Notes under the pieces: model-generated
Told to the model about the DNA's origin: nothing
Database searches by the model: none
What the model saw: only the letters and a program-made list of their open reading frames with translations
Made by a program: the position numbers and the translations under genes
Part shown: in pieces, positions 44,481 through 57,111 of the stretch
Layout: each line of letters begins with the position of its first letter
Position numbering within the stretch: the first letter of the stretch is position 1
DNA from: Haliclona indistincta
Taxonomy: Eukaryota > Porifera > Demospongiae > Haplosclerida > Chalinidae
DNA length: 64,000 nucleotides
Direction: 5' to 3'
NCBI GenBank assembly: GCA_964017065.1
Contig: OZ024783.1
Coordinates: 15,360,902 to 15,424,901, forward strand

Positions 44481-45140
44481 TCACATACACTGTAGCAAGG
44501 AGGCATCATTCTAGACACACAGCAAGGAGGAGAGGAGGAAAACAGAGGAGTAATGGTGAACACAACAGAAGACAAGGTAGTGTGTCTGCTGTTTAGCAGA
44601 GAGAACACAACATACATGCATGAAGGCAGCATTCAGCTATCATAACAATGAAGGCAACATACAGTTATCATAACAGATCAGAATCTGTATGCATACTGTA
44701 CACAAGGCAACAACAGAGCAGTGCTAATTATTTTTTGAATCAAGCACAGTGTTTTTCTATGTGAAACATGCACAGGGTGTTTTTTATGTGAAACAAACAC
44801 AAAGTGTGATTCTACGTGAAACTAGCACAAAGCGTGATTCTACGTGAAACTAGCACAAAGTGTGATTATACGTGAAACTAGCACAAAGTGTGATTCTACG
44901 TGAAACTAGCACTAAGTGTGATTCTACGTGAAACTAGCACAAAGTGTGATTCTACATGAAACAAACACAAAGTGTGAATTTAAAAGTATTGTTATTTTCA
45001 CTTACTTTTCAAGAATGCAGGTGTCCTCATAAATGGTACTGTCAGCTTATATCTGCTCCATAGGAATCTGAGAATAATTATGAGATGAACATTACATAAA
45101 ACAAGATCGAGATGAAGTGTTTCAAGACAAGAAAGCAGCA
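44481..45140. repeat. Local duplication, copy a, with 28 bp minisatellite
   Basis: Paralogous to 46426-47590. 44740-44985 holds about eight units of GTGTGATTCTACGTGAAACT plus AGCACAAA. Single or double copies of the units that are expanded in the other copy (AAGGCAACATACAGTTATC...) are found at 44620-44680. Confidence 0.8.
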
Positions 45141-45869
45141 AAACTATAGATTCCTATTGTACATGACCACACCACCTAGTGTAGTTAACAATAGTCCATC
45201 CTCCTGCTATGTTCAGAGCAAACATTTCAATTTTAAACCATAGCCAGAACCAGAACTGACCCTTTGAGTGACTAGAGGTCAAATAAAAACCACTGAATCT
45301 TGACTTGCTCAATGGAACTGGTATACCATAACACTCCTTCATAACCTTAGACGCATCACTCACATAATTATTGGAGTACCTATAGAGTAAAATCAGTAAT
45401 GTCAATATTCTAAAACAAAACACACCAACACACGCACACTAGTCTTGTCCCCAGACCAGTAACACAGTATAGGCAGTGTACTAATAAGCTAGCTAACCAG
45501 TAACACAGTATTATAGGCAGTGTACTAATAAGCTAGCTAACCAGTAACCACCTATTGGTGTGCAAATTTCTAAGAGTGAAGGCTATGGGTTACCCAAGTT
45601 GAATTCAATGAGACACAGCTCAACTAACTACAGTAGACCATGTTCACAGTAGATAGTTATACAATCAACAGCAATACAGCAATGCAGTAACTAACCTCTA
45701 TAATTATTATGATGTATAAAGTAGAGCAGCTTGGAAACACACATTGTTGTAGTCTTCAAATTCTCATCGATCGATATTTTCATACAGAACCCGTGATCTA
45801 GGCACACCTTGAATACTTCAAGGTGTGCCTACTAACCACAAATAGACACACTGTTATTAGAATGCCTCA
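45141..45869. other. Intergenic, short tandem duplication only
   Basis: An open frame of 89 codons on minus (45154-45423) matches nothing known to me. 45452-45550 is a 46-50 bp unit (CCAGTAACACAGTA, then GGCAGTGTACTAATAAGC) repeated twice. Otherwise empty. Confidence 0.5.
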
Positions 45870-46425
45870 GGCGGCGTTTACACTACGCCGATTGGCTGAA
45901 AAACGTTTCAGATATTGCTGCTTATCCGACTACTAGTTTCCGTTTAGGCTGTCTGTTTACACTAATCCAGGTAAAAACGCAAACATGTATCCGCAAACAT
46001 GTTGTCGGCTGCAAAAAAGGTGAACTGAATACGGTGGCGTTTCAGATCGAGCGTTTTCCTCGATTTTCCTCGTGTAAACAGCAAAATCGTTTCCAGAATA
46101 CTGGATACGGGGGTCGTCGCGTGACTTGTCACGTGACAACGCTTGAAGCAAAATGGATCCCTATGCTGCTACTGTACTGTTGTTCCTCTCTAGCGTCCTG
46201 ATGGTCCTCTAGCGTCCTTTCCTTGGTTTTCTTGGTTGTTCCTCCACCACGAGAGCGTCCACGCTTACTACTCGCCATTGTGATCACGTGTCAAGATAAC
46301 CACGCCTACACAAGTAAATGCAATCGTTTTGATTTAACCGCTTGACGATTTTCCCGTGTAAACAGAAAGCGCATCAGTACTATTTGAAACGTTTTTCAGC
46401 CAATCGGCGTAGTGTAAACGCCGCC
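45870..46425. mobile_element. Harbinger-like MITE with 41 bp perfect TIRs
   Basis: The ends begin GGCGGCGTTTACACTACGCC and the inverted copy matches for 41 bp. TCA flanks both ends (45867-45869, 46426-46428). The paralogous segment at about 44473-44490 is the empty site and reads GAATGCCTTATTCTTG, giving a three-base TNA target as in PIF/Harbinger. The interior has a short minus-strand open frame from ATG 46278 (MASSKRGRSRGGGTTKKTKE), perhaps a relic. Confidence 0.8.
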
Positions 46426-47590
46426 TCATTCTTGTCACATAGCAAGGAGGCATCATTCTAGACACGTGCACAGTAAGGAGGCATCATTCTAGACACGTGC
46501 ACAGTAAGGAGGCATCATTCTATAGGTGGATCAATACTACATGTGTACAGTATACCAGCTAGATACCAGCTAGGTGGGTCAATACTACATGTGTACAGTA
46601 CACCAGCTAGACACCAGCTAGGTGGGTCAATACTACATGTGTACAAAAACAGAATGAAAAACAGAGAAGTAAGCTACAGTAAGCTACAGAAGACAGGACT
46701 AAAGGTTAACACAACAGAAGACAAGGACTAAAGGTTAACACAACAGAAGACAAGAACTAATGGTGAACACAACAGAAGACAAGGACTAATGGTGAACACA
46801 ACAGAAGACAAGGACTAATGGTGAACACAACAGAAGACAAGTCTGTTGTGTAGCAGAGAGAACACAACTTACATGCATGAAGGCAATACAACTATCATAA
46901 CAATAAAGGCAATATACAGCTATCATAACAATAAAGGCAATATACAGCTATCATAACAATAAAGGCAATATACAGCTATCATAACAATAAAGGCAATATA
47001 CAGCTATCATAACAATAAAGGCAATATACAGCTATCATAACAATAAAGGCAACATTCAGCTATCATAACAATAAAGGCAACATTCAGCTATCATAACAAT
47101 AAAGGCAACATTCAGCTATCATAACAATAAAGGCAACATTCAGCTATCATAACAATAAAGGCAACATTCAGCTATCATAACAATGAAGGCAACATTCAGC
47201 TATCATAACAATAAAGGCAACATTCAGCTATCATAACAGAATCTGTATGCAAATATATACAAGGCAACAACAGAGCAGTGTTAATTTTTTTTGAATCAAG
47301 CACAGAGTGTTTTTCTATGTGAATCAAGCACAAAGTGTGAATCAACAACGTGAAACTAGCACAAATTCACGACTGAATCAAGCACAAAGTTTGAATCAAC
47401 GTGAAACAATTGAGAAAATGTGAATTTAAAAGTATTGTTGTTTTCACTTACTTTTCAAGAATGCAGGTGTCCTCATAAAATGGTACTGTCAGCTTACATC
47501 CGCACCACAGGAATCTGACAATATGAGATGAACATTACATAAAAGTTGATAAAACATCAAGATGATGAAGTGTTTCAAGACAAGAAAGCA
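46426..47590. repeat. Local duplication, copy b, with four expanded minisatellites
   Basis: Paralogous to 44481-45140. It holds three copies of a 34 bp AGGAGGCATCATTCTAGACA unit (46440-46520), three of a 48 bp unit with ATACCAGCTAGGTGGGTCAA (46524-46645), five of a 29 bp GGACTAATGGTGAACACAAC unit (46690-46841) and about thirteen of a 27 bp AAGGCAATATACAGCTATCA unit (46881-47235). Confidence 0.88.
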
Positions 47591-48038
47591 GCAAAAACTA
47601 TGATACACAAGAACAGTGCTGTGTTACTGAGATACAAGAACAGTGCTGTTGTACTGAGACACAAGAAATACCCACTGGCATTTGTAAGAGCGTACCAGCT
47701 AGATGGATCAATACTACATAATAATGCTGTTATAATTCGATCAGTGTGAGAGCCACAGGTATAGTTAATAACCAGGTTAGCTGAATGTATGAAAATAACA
47801 GTGTATAACAGTGTACAGTTCGCCGAGCTAGATCTAACTGTAACATAAAATCTACTACCAGCCTTATACTCATTCGTGGCGGGCTATAATAGTTATAAAT
47901 TGAACTTGTACCTCCATTTATAGTCTTCATACTGTTTAACAATATATTCTCTAGAGAACGAGCCAGAAAATAGAGAGAACACCTGGAGAGAAGCACAGTA
48001 CAGTCAACACGCGCGACAGACATTTTAAACTCCGCCCT
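47591..48038. other. Intergenic, no firm gene
   Basis: A minus-strand open frame from 48023 (MSVARVDCTVLLSRCSLYFL) is unrecognised. A unit ACAAGAACAGTGCTGTGTTAC is doubled at about 47608-47660. Nothing else seen. Confidence 0.4.
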
Positions 48039-49358
48039 TTAACTCCGCCTATAGTTGCCTAGCAACGACAACAAGTCTCGAACTAAAGTCGAGCGCGTGA
48101 GTACGAGGCACTTCAAAGTATGATCATCATACCTCGTGTACAGCAGAGTTGTACGAGAAGTGTGATCATCACACCATGTGTAAATCATACCACCAAAGCT
48201 AAGGCATTTAGTGTGAACATCATACTTCATTGGTATGATATTCAAACCCCATTTTTTGCAGTGATGCACCACCAACAAACTCAGCTGCAGCAATTGTTGC
48301 CTGTAGGACACAGAAACAGTTATCTCTCCCACTACCTTCATCTTCTCTCCAGTATACGTGCGTAAACACGCCTTGGACACTTGCAACCTGGGACGAACAG
48401 CAGCAGGCCATGTGGCGTAGTACACCTTCTCATTAATAATCGACACTGAAGCCCCGGTGTCCACCTCCATCTCTAGAGTCCGCCCATCCGCCAAAACAGT
48501 CACTCGCAGAGGCTCCAAAGATGGTTTTTTCTTTGTCGGCAGGTTAACGTTGAATATCGCGTAGGCTTCCTCCCCGTCAACTTCTTCATCTTTGTCGTCC
48601 AAACAATTAGCCTGGTGAGGAGCCTTCGGCGTCTGTTCTTGTCGTCTGGCATGTCCACGACATACCCGAGCTAAATGTCCACGCTTGCCACACTTGAAAC
48701 AGTCTACGTCTTTGAATCGGCACGAAGCTTCACGATGCTTTCCCCCACAGCGATAACAAGACGTACTACGACCATGATGCTTTTCAGACGGACCAGTCTT
48801 GATTTTATGAACAGGAGATTCACTGGGCTGATGTAATACGTCCCCGAGGTCCTTGGAGGCTAATTCCATCGATTGCACGATCTTGAAAGCATCTTTGAAA
48901 GTGAGTGTTGGTTCCGCCAGGAGACGACGCTGTACACGGGGGTCGTGCACTCCACACACCACTCTGTCGCGAATCATAACATCCAGGGTCGTACCAAATT
49001 CACAATGTTCGGACAACCGCCTCAGCTCGGCCACAAACGCCGCCACGCTCTCTCCAGGTTGCTGCACACGAGTGTAGAACTTATGTCGCTGAACCGTCAC
49101 CGAAGGCTTTGGGTTATAATAGATATCAACCAGTTCAACTAGCTGTTTGAAGGAGTAGTCTGCCGGTTTGTTGGGAGTTACCAGACTGCGGATGAGCGTG
49201 TAAGTACCAGCTCCACACACACTCAGCAACATAGCACGCTGTCTATTGGCATCCAGCACATCATTAGCAATGAAGAACTGTTGTAGACGCTCTGTATAGG
49301 AGGACCAGTCTCCATCCGCTGGGTTGAACTCTCCGATTGCACCCGCTATCACCGACAT
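48039..49358 (-). pseudogene. Ty3/gypsy gag-protease, truncated duplicate
   Basis: Same gag, zinc knuckles and protease as 30760-31896 from ATG 49358. At 48264 homology to the element ends abruptly; the frame runs on into unrelated sequence for about 75 codons to a stop at 48039, making a chimeric frame of 439 codons. Everything 3' of the protease is missing. It came with the segmental duplication, not by a new insertion. Confidence 0.88.
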
Positions 49359-49384
49359 TGGTTTATCCTCGTCGCCAAAACAAG

Positions 49385-49595
49385 TGTCATAGAGTCAAAG
49401 TATTATTTCAACCAGCACAGAACTCATGATACAAAACAAGATCAAGGTTTAAATAGTAACACAAAATACAAGTAGAGACAGGGTGACAGACAGGGTGACC
49501 AGCATGAATACAATACCATGTTTACAATTACATATCAAAAATAGTTGCATGTGCTTGTAGAGTTCATGACATTGTCAAGGGTTCACGATATTACA
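49385..49595 (-). repeat. LTR in duplicated segment
   Basis: Copy of the 31923-32133 LTR with no partner LTR to its left. Followed by GACACCTGACGTG as in copy 1. Confidence 0.92.
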
Positions 49596-50507
49596 GACAC
49601 CTGACGTGCATTCCGCTTGTGACATCTTATATACAGCCACTGATGTAGGGATCTATGGTCTGTTAGCAAGTCAATCGTGTAACCATTCCATGCTTGTTCC
49701 TTGTTCGATTGCATTATGGACCAGTGGTAGATTTCACAACCCTACATCCTTTTGATTTCGATAGAAATCTTTTTAATTTCTTGTTTGTGTGCTTTTTGCT
49801 TTTTCAGTGAAGTGCAGTTCAATATCATGCACGTACTGAGCCGTCTTTGTTTCCACCAATGGTTTAGTTTTCCTGTTGTTGATGGCTTTTCTTTATTATT
49901 AAGAATTTCAAACTTGTATACATGTATATGTAGCTAAAAATAATTGTTATGCTGTACATATCAGCTCGCCTACGCTTGTATGACGAGCCCCGCCCACACT
50001 TGTTTGTATACCTGTTGGGCGGTTGTAAATATCTGGCAAGCGCAGAATGGTGATCCTATACGAGCTTACCGTTCTTCAAGGACTCCAGACAATATGTGTT
50101 CTCCGTGATCCATACGGCGTGGCGATACTCAAGTTAGTGCTTGGTCACGTGCGCAATAGCTAACCACTTCTTGGTCACGTGCGTATACTAGTATTGCGCA
50201 ATCACAATAATGGCGTCTAACACATAGCTGACAAGGGATCACGATCGAGATCTCGCGGAATTTATATCGCCGTTTCGCTAAAAACAAAGTTCAAAAGGCA
50301 CCTGCCAGGAGAATTTCACGACTGTTCGTGGGTGTTTTGGTCCCAGCATTGCTCGCGTAAAGGCGCTAGGCGCGCTGAAGGAAGGAAGGAAGGAAGGAAG
50401 GAAGGAAGGAAGGAAGGAAGGAAGGAAGGAAGGAAGGAAGGAAGGAAGGAAGGAAGGAAGGAAGGAAGGAAGGAAGGAAGGAAGGAAGGAAGGAAGGAAG
50501 GAAGGAA

Positions 50508-50557
<50 letters not shown>

Positions 50558-51044
50558 AGAAAACGAAGATGACGAAACTCGATTTTCACCGTTTCCAGGT
50601 TCGTTACTTTAGTAACAATTTCGAGCGATCTCCTTGCTACTGTAAGATGGGGCAACGCTAGAGAGCAGATTTAGGAGTCTTTTGACGTATACAATTCATC
50701 ACCAGGCGAAATATCAGCGTTTGAACGCTAATACATGTATGTAGCCGCCATCTTGTTTTCTCGTTCAACCCTACATAGGGAGGCACTACCGTGCCTCCCT
50801 AATATGTACAAAAATACTTTCATAGTTCACAAAATTTTTAAAATCATTTTAGTACTTGGTTTGTTTTATTTAGAAGATACCGTGTGTCTTCTACACTCTC
50901 ACTCACTAATGAAAATCTTGTGTTACAAGTCTCAGTCATTCCTTCTCCTGGAATGTACTCTGTTTCGGCATGAATGTGGCGCTGTTTGTTGTGACATGCA
51001 TGAATCCAATGAATCAGTTTCTTGTGCTTTTCTTGAACCTCTTA

Positions 51045-51737
51045 ACTTTCTGATACACGAAAAATTATCATGATGGACACAAGGATAGGAAGCACTACAA
51101 GGAGAAAGAATGGTAGTATTTCTCTCAACGCCTTCCTGTGTTTCTTCTTTGTAGCAGCAGTCTTCACACACAGGTTATATCCATAGGCTCTACCACACAG
51201 TGGCACCAGTGCCAGTACTGTGAATACAACATTTGCAAATATTGGCAGACAAAATACTACATACACAGCCTCTTTGAAGTGAGGTATGTGTAGGTTCCAG
51301 AATGTTGTTAGTATCATTACAATCACAGAATAGAGAACAGTTGGGACAATCAAGAAAAGATCATATTTGTATGTAAACTGGCAGTTGTGAAAAGCCATAA
51401 GATAAAGACAAAGACAATGCAAGCTGTATGCATTGCAGCAATTGCCAAGCCACCATTAGCGACTGTGGCACTACTGTTGGTAAGGATACTAAAATTGATG
51501 CTTAAATTGGCAGCTTTCCCCTTGGTGATGTAGATGGAGTACAAAAATACATCAGATAAAGACAAAACCAATAGTGATAATGATATATAAAGCACTAATC
51601 GATAGATGAACCTCTGCCACATCTTGTACTATAGCAGAACTCCCAAAGATATGATACAAGCAATGGTAGATACTCCTGCCAGAGTAAAAGCAACACCATC
51701 AGCAACAAGAGAATTCGAAGTGCTACTGTTCACTCAT
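51045..51737 (-). pseudogene. 7TM receptor pseudogene, copy 2
   Basis: Carries the same lesions as 33563-34255 (early stop, helix 1 TAG, helix 3 frameshift, missing helix 7). It therefore was already a pseudogene when the segment duplicated. Flanked by the same inverted repeats. Confidence 0.82.
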
Positions 51738-54700
51738 GATGGAACTATAGTAGTATGTTTCTCCAGTAAGAAGACAGAGACCTAGCTAGCTGCTCGATCA
51801 ACAGAGCATGCTATCTTATCACAGTAACATATCAATATTAGGGAGGCACGGTAGTGCCTCCCTATGTAGGGTTGAACGGAAAAACAAGATGGCGGCTACT
51901 TACAATGTATTAGCGTTCAAACGCTGATATTTCACCTGGTGATGAATTTTATACGTCTATATAGACACTAAGATCTGATGCTAGATACCCTGTATGTTGT
52001 GTCACTGGAACTTGTTGTCTAAATGCTGAGTATGGTGTTAAAACCAGTAATTTTTAAACTTTAATCTATTAGTTGAGAAAGTGCTCTTGGTTAAAATGAT
52101 ACCTTTTGATTTTTTATAGGCAGCATCTGTTGTATAGCTGTTCCGGATGGAGCCTTGATTGAGTTGATGTGTGTGATATTTTACGTTTAATTTGTGTTAG
52201 AATTGTGAACAGAAGCTTGTCTATTAGTATCCAGTCACCAGCACTGCTTTAGTATCCAGTCACCAGGCACTGCTTTAGTATCCAGTCACCAGGCACTGCT
52301 TTAGTATCAGGTCTCCAGGCACTGCTTTAGTATCCAGTCACCAGTCACTGCTTTAATATCCAGTCACCAGGCACTGCTTTAGTATCCAGTCACCAGGCAC
52401 TGCTTTGTAGTATCCAGTCACCAGGCACTGCTTTATTAGTACCCAGTCTCCAGGCACTGATTTAGTATCCAGTCTCTGTTCTGCTCTTGCCTTCATTCTA
52501 CCAATTTTTCCTTGCTTTTAAATTTAACTCTATTGCTGTAACTATCATTCCAACTTGTAAACTGCAGTGTATTAATTTGGATGATGGACAATGATCTTAA
52601 TAGTGAGCATCATACTTGGTCATCACTTTGAGGTCAACGACTGACTGTCAGGATTTTAGTAGTTTCTATGTTGAGCCTATATACAACTGTATCATGTTGA
52701 TGAGAAGAGCAATTGAGAGGAACGAAGTGACAGTGTAGAATATCCAATGAACTGTGCACTATTACACTACCAGAATTCAAAGTAGGCTATAGTGGTTTGA
52801 GCCTGCTTCATAAACTTTAGATCCTTATCAGATATAATATGCTGATAATTATTATTGAACGAGTTTCCTTACAATAACAAATAGGATACTGTATGCTTGA
52901 ATGAAATTCCTTACAATAACAGGATACTGTATGCTGGAATGAAATTTCTTACAATAACAGGATAGTGTATGCTGCAATGAAATTCCTTACAATAACAGGA
53001 TACTGTATGCTTGGATCAACCTCCTTACAATAACAATCTAGCATAGGCAGGTGTAGTTGTACCAATGAACTCCATGTACACACCTGTAATAATTAACCAC
53101 TATAATTATTATGACCATTCTGTTAGCTATATGGTGGTTCATCAAATGGATATATCAAATGGTTCATTGAGAAGTAGATATGATCTAGATTGAACTGGTA
53201 CAGAGAGACCAGCTGGAGAGAGTAAAGTGGAAGCTGACTGTCAGGATATTCCTGTAATGTACAAAAATGTGGTTTGAAGGTTAATCTCGTACTGTTGTTG
53301 AACTGGTAAAATCTTTACTGCTCTTTAATTGTTCACAGATCATTAATTTTGTCATAACAGCATTTTCGGAAAATCTAGTAATAATTTACACTCTCATGTA
53401 ACACAAATAATCATACTGACAATAAATAAAGTAGAGAATGAATACAGCAAGAAAGTCGCTGCGGAGAATTATAAAGTCAGCTCATGGAGTGAAGGTTCCT
53501 GTTTTTTCTGTTAGTAATCACGAAAAAATTTTTGTGTTGAAGTAGTCTCAGACTGCATGAAATGCAGGTTTCCAATGTCTGCCAGTAGGTGGGTAATATC
53601 ATTCTGATAGTGTTGGAGATATTTCAGGGTAGCAAAAAAATCATCTACACCTTCAAATGGTTGTGTCTGTACAATCCAACATACAAATTTTATCACTGAA
53701 TGTTGCTTCTCGCTAAATGAGTCACAGTATTCTGCAGCAGCCTTCATTCCTTTACGGACAAATAAAAAGTGTGCAAAAATATCTGGTATTTATTGCACAT
53801 GGTCATGAGAAATGAACTGGTTATATCACATGTATCAATACCTTGCCTTTAGACTACTTCCTGCAGGCTCTGTTTTTATATGTCCCTGCGTCTAATTTAA
53901 CCCACCATTATGACAATACCTTTATCATGAACCACATTAGTTAAACCTGTATCATGATTTTATCTAGTGTCTGCATTCTAAAAATCAGATCATCTGATTG
54001 TCCATAATTATTTTCTACGTCATAATTTATAACAAAAGAATTTCAGCCAATGAAAATGCTATTTCTAGCAGTGTATATTCATAGCTGTATAACATCTTGA
54101 ACAACAAGACATTTCACGTCCATGAAGTAACTGTTTGGTTTGAGAATAAGGCTTCCCTTAAATTTGTGACAGATTTGTTTCGAGTAGATGCTGGTATGAT
54201 TGAACATTGGGAGAAAGGTGAGCATGGTTGATTGTACCTTGTTAAGGTTCCAGGGTAGTACTCTTTTTAATGAATTATATAGTCAATGTGATGATAGGTT
54301 TTAAATCAGTAGTCATTTTTTGCATTGAGTGTCAGTAGTCAATACCATGCTTTTATGTACTCAATTTCAGTTTTTCTGAGCTAATGTGCAGGTTTATCTG
54401 AGCAATCAGGTTGAAAAGGCAACTTAATCTTCCACTTTTTCTTTTATTTTCTTTTGTCTACCATTTGTAAGTACCTACTTGTCTGTTATATCTTATTAAC
54501 GTCAGCTGATACAGCATAAAAACGATTAATCATTTTGTTATGAACCACATCACCATATTGATAGATGTGTTGTGTTATGATGTGTTGTATGACTAGTCCA
54601 TTATCAAATAGTTATACACTGTATGTCGTCATTAATAATATACGTCTTTCTTGAATTTCTTTAAACTTGAGTACTATAATCTTTCAGCTTTTCTTTTCTT

Positions 54701-55133
54701 CTTTACCTTCCTATTCTTTTCTTCTCTCCTCCTCTCTTCTCTCTTCTTCATCTTCCTCTGATACTTCTCTGTCTTCTTCTCTATTCTCATCTCTCTCTTC
54801 TTCTTCACCATAAAGCTGATCATGAATATACGATAGATACACAATCCATGATACACACTCTTTCTTACACTACATTATCTTTTGGAACAGGAACATATCC
54901 GTTCATCTTCACATGGTAGTCGAACCCGGAGTATGACTTAGGCTGTTTGCCGCATGTGCAGCAAGTGGAAGATTGACTGAATTCTTTAAGAATTTTAGCA
55001 AAGGTACCAGGAGGGTAGAGGGAGGAGGGTGGAGTTGTACAGCGAGTGTAGAGATCCTTAGTCTCTGTTCATTGTTGTGTTTGAAGACCTGATACATTAG
55101 GACTCTAAAGAACACTGTTTCACAACAACAATA

Positions 55134-55379
55134 ATGACTAGACTATATGCACTTCAAACTGCTTTAGTAGTGAATGGTACATCAGTCTTTCACAACAACA
55201 CTGGTATTGATGGAGGTGGACTGGCCTTGTACCAAAACTCTTACCTTGTATTTTGTGAAAATTCTGTACTCAACTTCACCAATAACACTGCTCAGAGAGG
55301 TGGAGCTATATTTGCTGATGACCAACCAGGCGTGCAAGACCCATGTTTCTTCCAATACTCTGATTACACAAATCGTTAA
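55134..55379 (+). pseudogene. Beta-helix receptor exon fragment
   Basis: The open frame contains two turns of the repeat: SVFHNNTGIDGGGLALYQNS and NFTNNTAQRGGAIFADD, the FxNNxAxxGGAIF signature of polymorphic-membrane-protein-like right-handed beta helices. A possible TTTAG acceptor lies near 55166. It stops at TAA 55377-55379 soon after a Cys-containing loop (DPCFFQYSDY). Too short for a full receptor; either an isolated exon or a remnant. Confidence 0.6.
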
Positions 55380-55382
55380 TCA

Positions 55383-55598
55383 GTGAAAGTTAAAACAAAG
55401 CAGATACAACAGGCACTGTGTTTTACATTGTGTTTGTTAGTACTGTATGTGTGTATTATCTGTATGTCTTGTTATCAGGTGCTGAAACCTGAACTCACTA
55501 CAAAGGAAAGAGGCAAGATATTATATTGTGTATTGATCACTGTGTATTTGATAATTATTTGTCTCCTTATAGCTATTTGGTGTTGTTATAGTGACTGA
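55383..55598 (+). CDS. Small open frame with two hydrophobic segments
   Basis: Open frame after the beta-helix fragment with two likely membrane segments (ALCFTLCLLVLYVCIICMSC and ILYCVLITVYLIIICLLIAI). The first codon is GTG, so no real initiator is visible. It may be a transmembrane exon of the broken receptor gene. I do not recognise it. Confidence 0.25.
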   Translation: MKVKTKQIQQALCFTLCLLVLYVCIICMSCYQVLKPELTTKERGKILYCVLITVYLIIICLLIAIWCCYSD

Positions 55599-55599
55599 G

Positions 55600-55886
55600 T
55601 GTCTTATTGAACTCATCTAGAATGTGAGTATAATGATACTGTTAACATGTTTCTATGTTCATGAGCCGGATATGTTTTATTTCTACAGATCTGCATGGTA
55701 CGTGTATCACAACAAATCAATTCCCTTCATTCATTCTGTTGTTCCTTTACCAATTATTGTCTTTATGTCACTATACACCCTCAACAAGAGGACATCTTGA
55801 CCATCATACAGAGGAACACTCATCTCCATATCAAGGTGAATTACACCATGGTGTTAGTGTACATGTACACTTGTATGGTGTGTATC

Positions 55887-55918
<32 letters not shown>

Positions 55919-56185
55919 ATGTAGTCTACCGCTTGTACATGTCATCAAGAGTCAGGATAAAACTGATGGTTGAGTAGCTGCAGGTGTACCAGAATGCAGT
56001 ACTGTGTACAGTATACTGGAGCTAGGAGGAGCTGGTAACACACACTAACATGTGAGTCACAAACTAACACATGTTGTGCAGTGATGTTGATTCTATTACT
56101 ATAGTCAGTAGCAACATGCAAGCACTCACTATCTGACCTACTGATAGTAGCCACACCTACCAACAGGTGAGCTGCCACTACACTA
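55600..56185. other. Intergenic, (CTGT)n only
   Basis: A short (CTGT)n run lies at 55892-55918. No coding sequence that I trust. Confidence 0.5.
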
Positions 56186-56420
56186 TAACAACTTAGTCAC
56201 AGACCACACTGACCACTCTGCTCTACCATTCCAGCTAGATTATCTATCCCAGCTCCCGTACTATGAACTGACCCATTGTTCCTGATCAGTTCTCACCACC
56301 AGCCAGTGCTCAGCTAGCTCACGTGTCACCACCTCCTGATGAGCTCCTGGAAACCACTGGAGATTGATGGTAAACCATACACACTGTACTGCACATAACT
56401 GCATTGACTGGTACAAACAC
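56186..56420 (+). pseudogene. Remnant of the Roc-COR gene's 3' exon
   Basis: Matches 22468-22690 (CTCTGCTCTACCATTC, GAACTGACCCA, CAGTTCTCACCACCAGCCAG). Small deletions break the frame seen in the first copy. No Roc, COR or Death coding sequence precedes it. It shows that another copy of the gene once lay to the left of 57 kb. Confidence 0.7.
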
Positions 56421-56505
56421 TTAAAGCATATATTCACTATGAGAACAACCAACCAACCACACCTACACACCAGTTCATTATGTTTCTCACTGCAACAACC
56501 CATCA

Positions 56506-56811
56506 TTATGGTGTAGGACTAACCTGAACATGCTTTATAAGTTCTGGTTCATCAGGTTTGCAGCTCTTGACAGATTGGTTGATAAGAAACCAATTCATGG
56601 ACCCATCATGCACAAAAGCCTCTCGTGACCATTCAGTCGGGGCTGTGGAGCTGACTAATCTCCTGCAGTTCATCCTGACAAACTGACCAGAGTACAGCTC
56701 TAGATGTAAAACAAGAAGAGACCCAGCGGTGGCACCACTCAACCAGTCTATGTGTGATGAACTAGTCCAATCTGTGTTGAGCTGCAGCACAACAAGGCTT
56801 GTCGTACTCAC
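56506..56811 (-). CDS. Unassigned minus-strand open frame, possible exon
   Basis: 101 codons with balanced composition (GSMNWFLINQSVKSCKPDEP), ending in CATGTTCAG followed by GTTAGT, a usable donor. Its upstream end abuts an AGCTG|GTGAGTAC donor-like site that is also conserved at about 4367. Divergent from the second Roc-COR copy. Not recognised; could be an exon of a divergent gene or chance. Confidence 0.3.
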   Translation of the reverse strand: MSTTSLVVLQLNTDWTSSSHIDWLSGATAGSLLVLHLELYSGQFVRMNCRRLVSSTAPTEWSREAFVHDGSMNWFLINQSVKSCKPDEPELIKHVQVSPTP

Positions 56812-57111
56812 CAGCTCACAGCTAATATTGATGCTTCACTATTGATACCAAATGACACTAGTGCAGTAATTATTGTCATTGTGTGTTTGGATATTATAGA
56901 TCATGCTAGAATGTATTACACTAGTACACAGCTAGTGTAGTGCACTGTTCTGAGCCTGAGCGAGTATGATATTCATAAGTCATCACGCGATCAATTGAAT
57001 ATACGGAGGTATCCGTTGTTTTATTATCAAGTCACGCCCTTCAACTGTGTCTAGCTCAGCGCGCGCTCTTCAGCCCTTCTTCTTCTGTTCTCGTAGTCTC
57101 TGTTACCCGGC

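Larger units (their letters stand above)
48264..54943. repeat. 6.67 kb segmental duplication, copy 2
   Basis: Counterpart of 30799-37464 in the same orientation, 17.47 kb to the right. Coordinates map with offsets of +17462 before the AAGG tract, +17482 after it and +17479 beyond about 53330. It includes LTR 49385-49595, microsatellite 50378-50560, inverted repeats 50684-50805 and 51835-51957, and both minisatellites. Confidence 0.93.

Noticed and set aside
46881..47235. Regular 27 bp direct repeats, CRISPR-like at first glance
   Set aside because: The units are contiguous with no spacers, and the genome is animal; this is a minisatellite.
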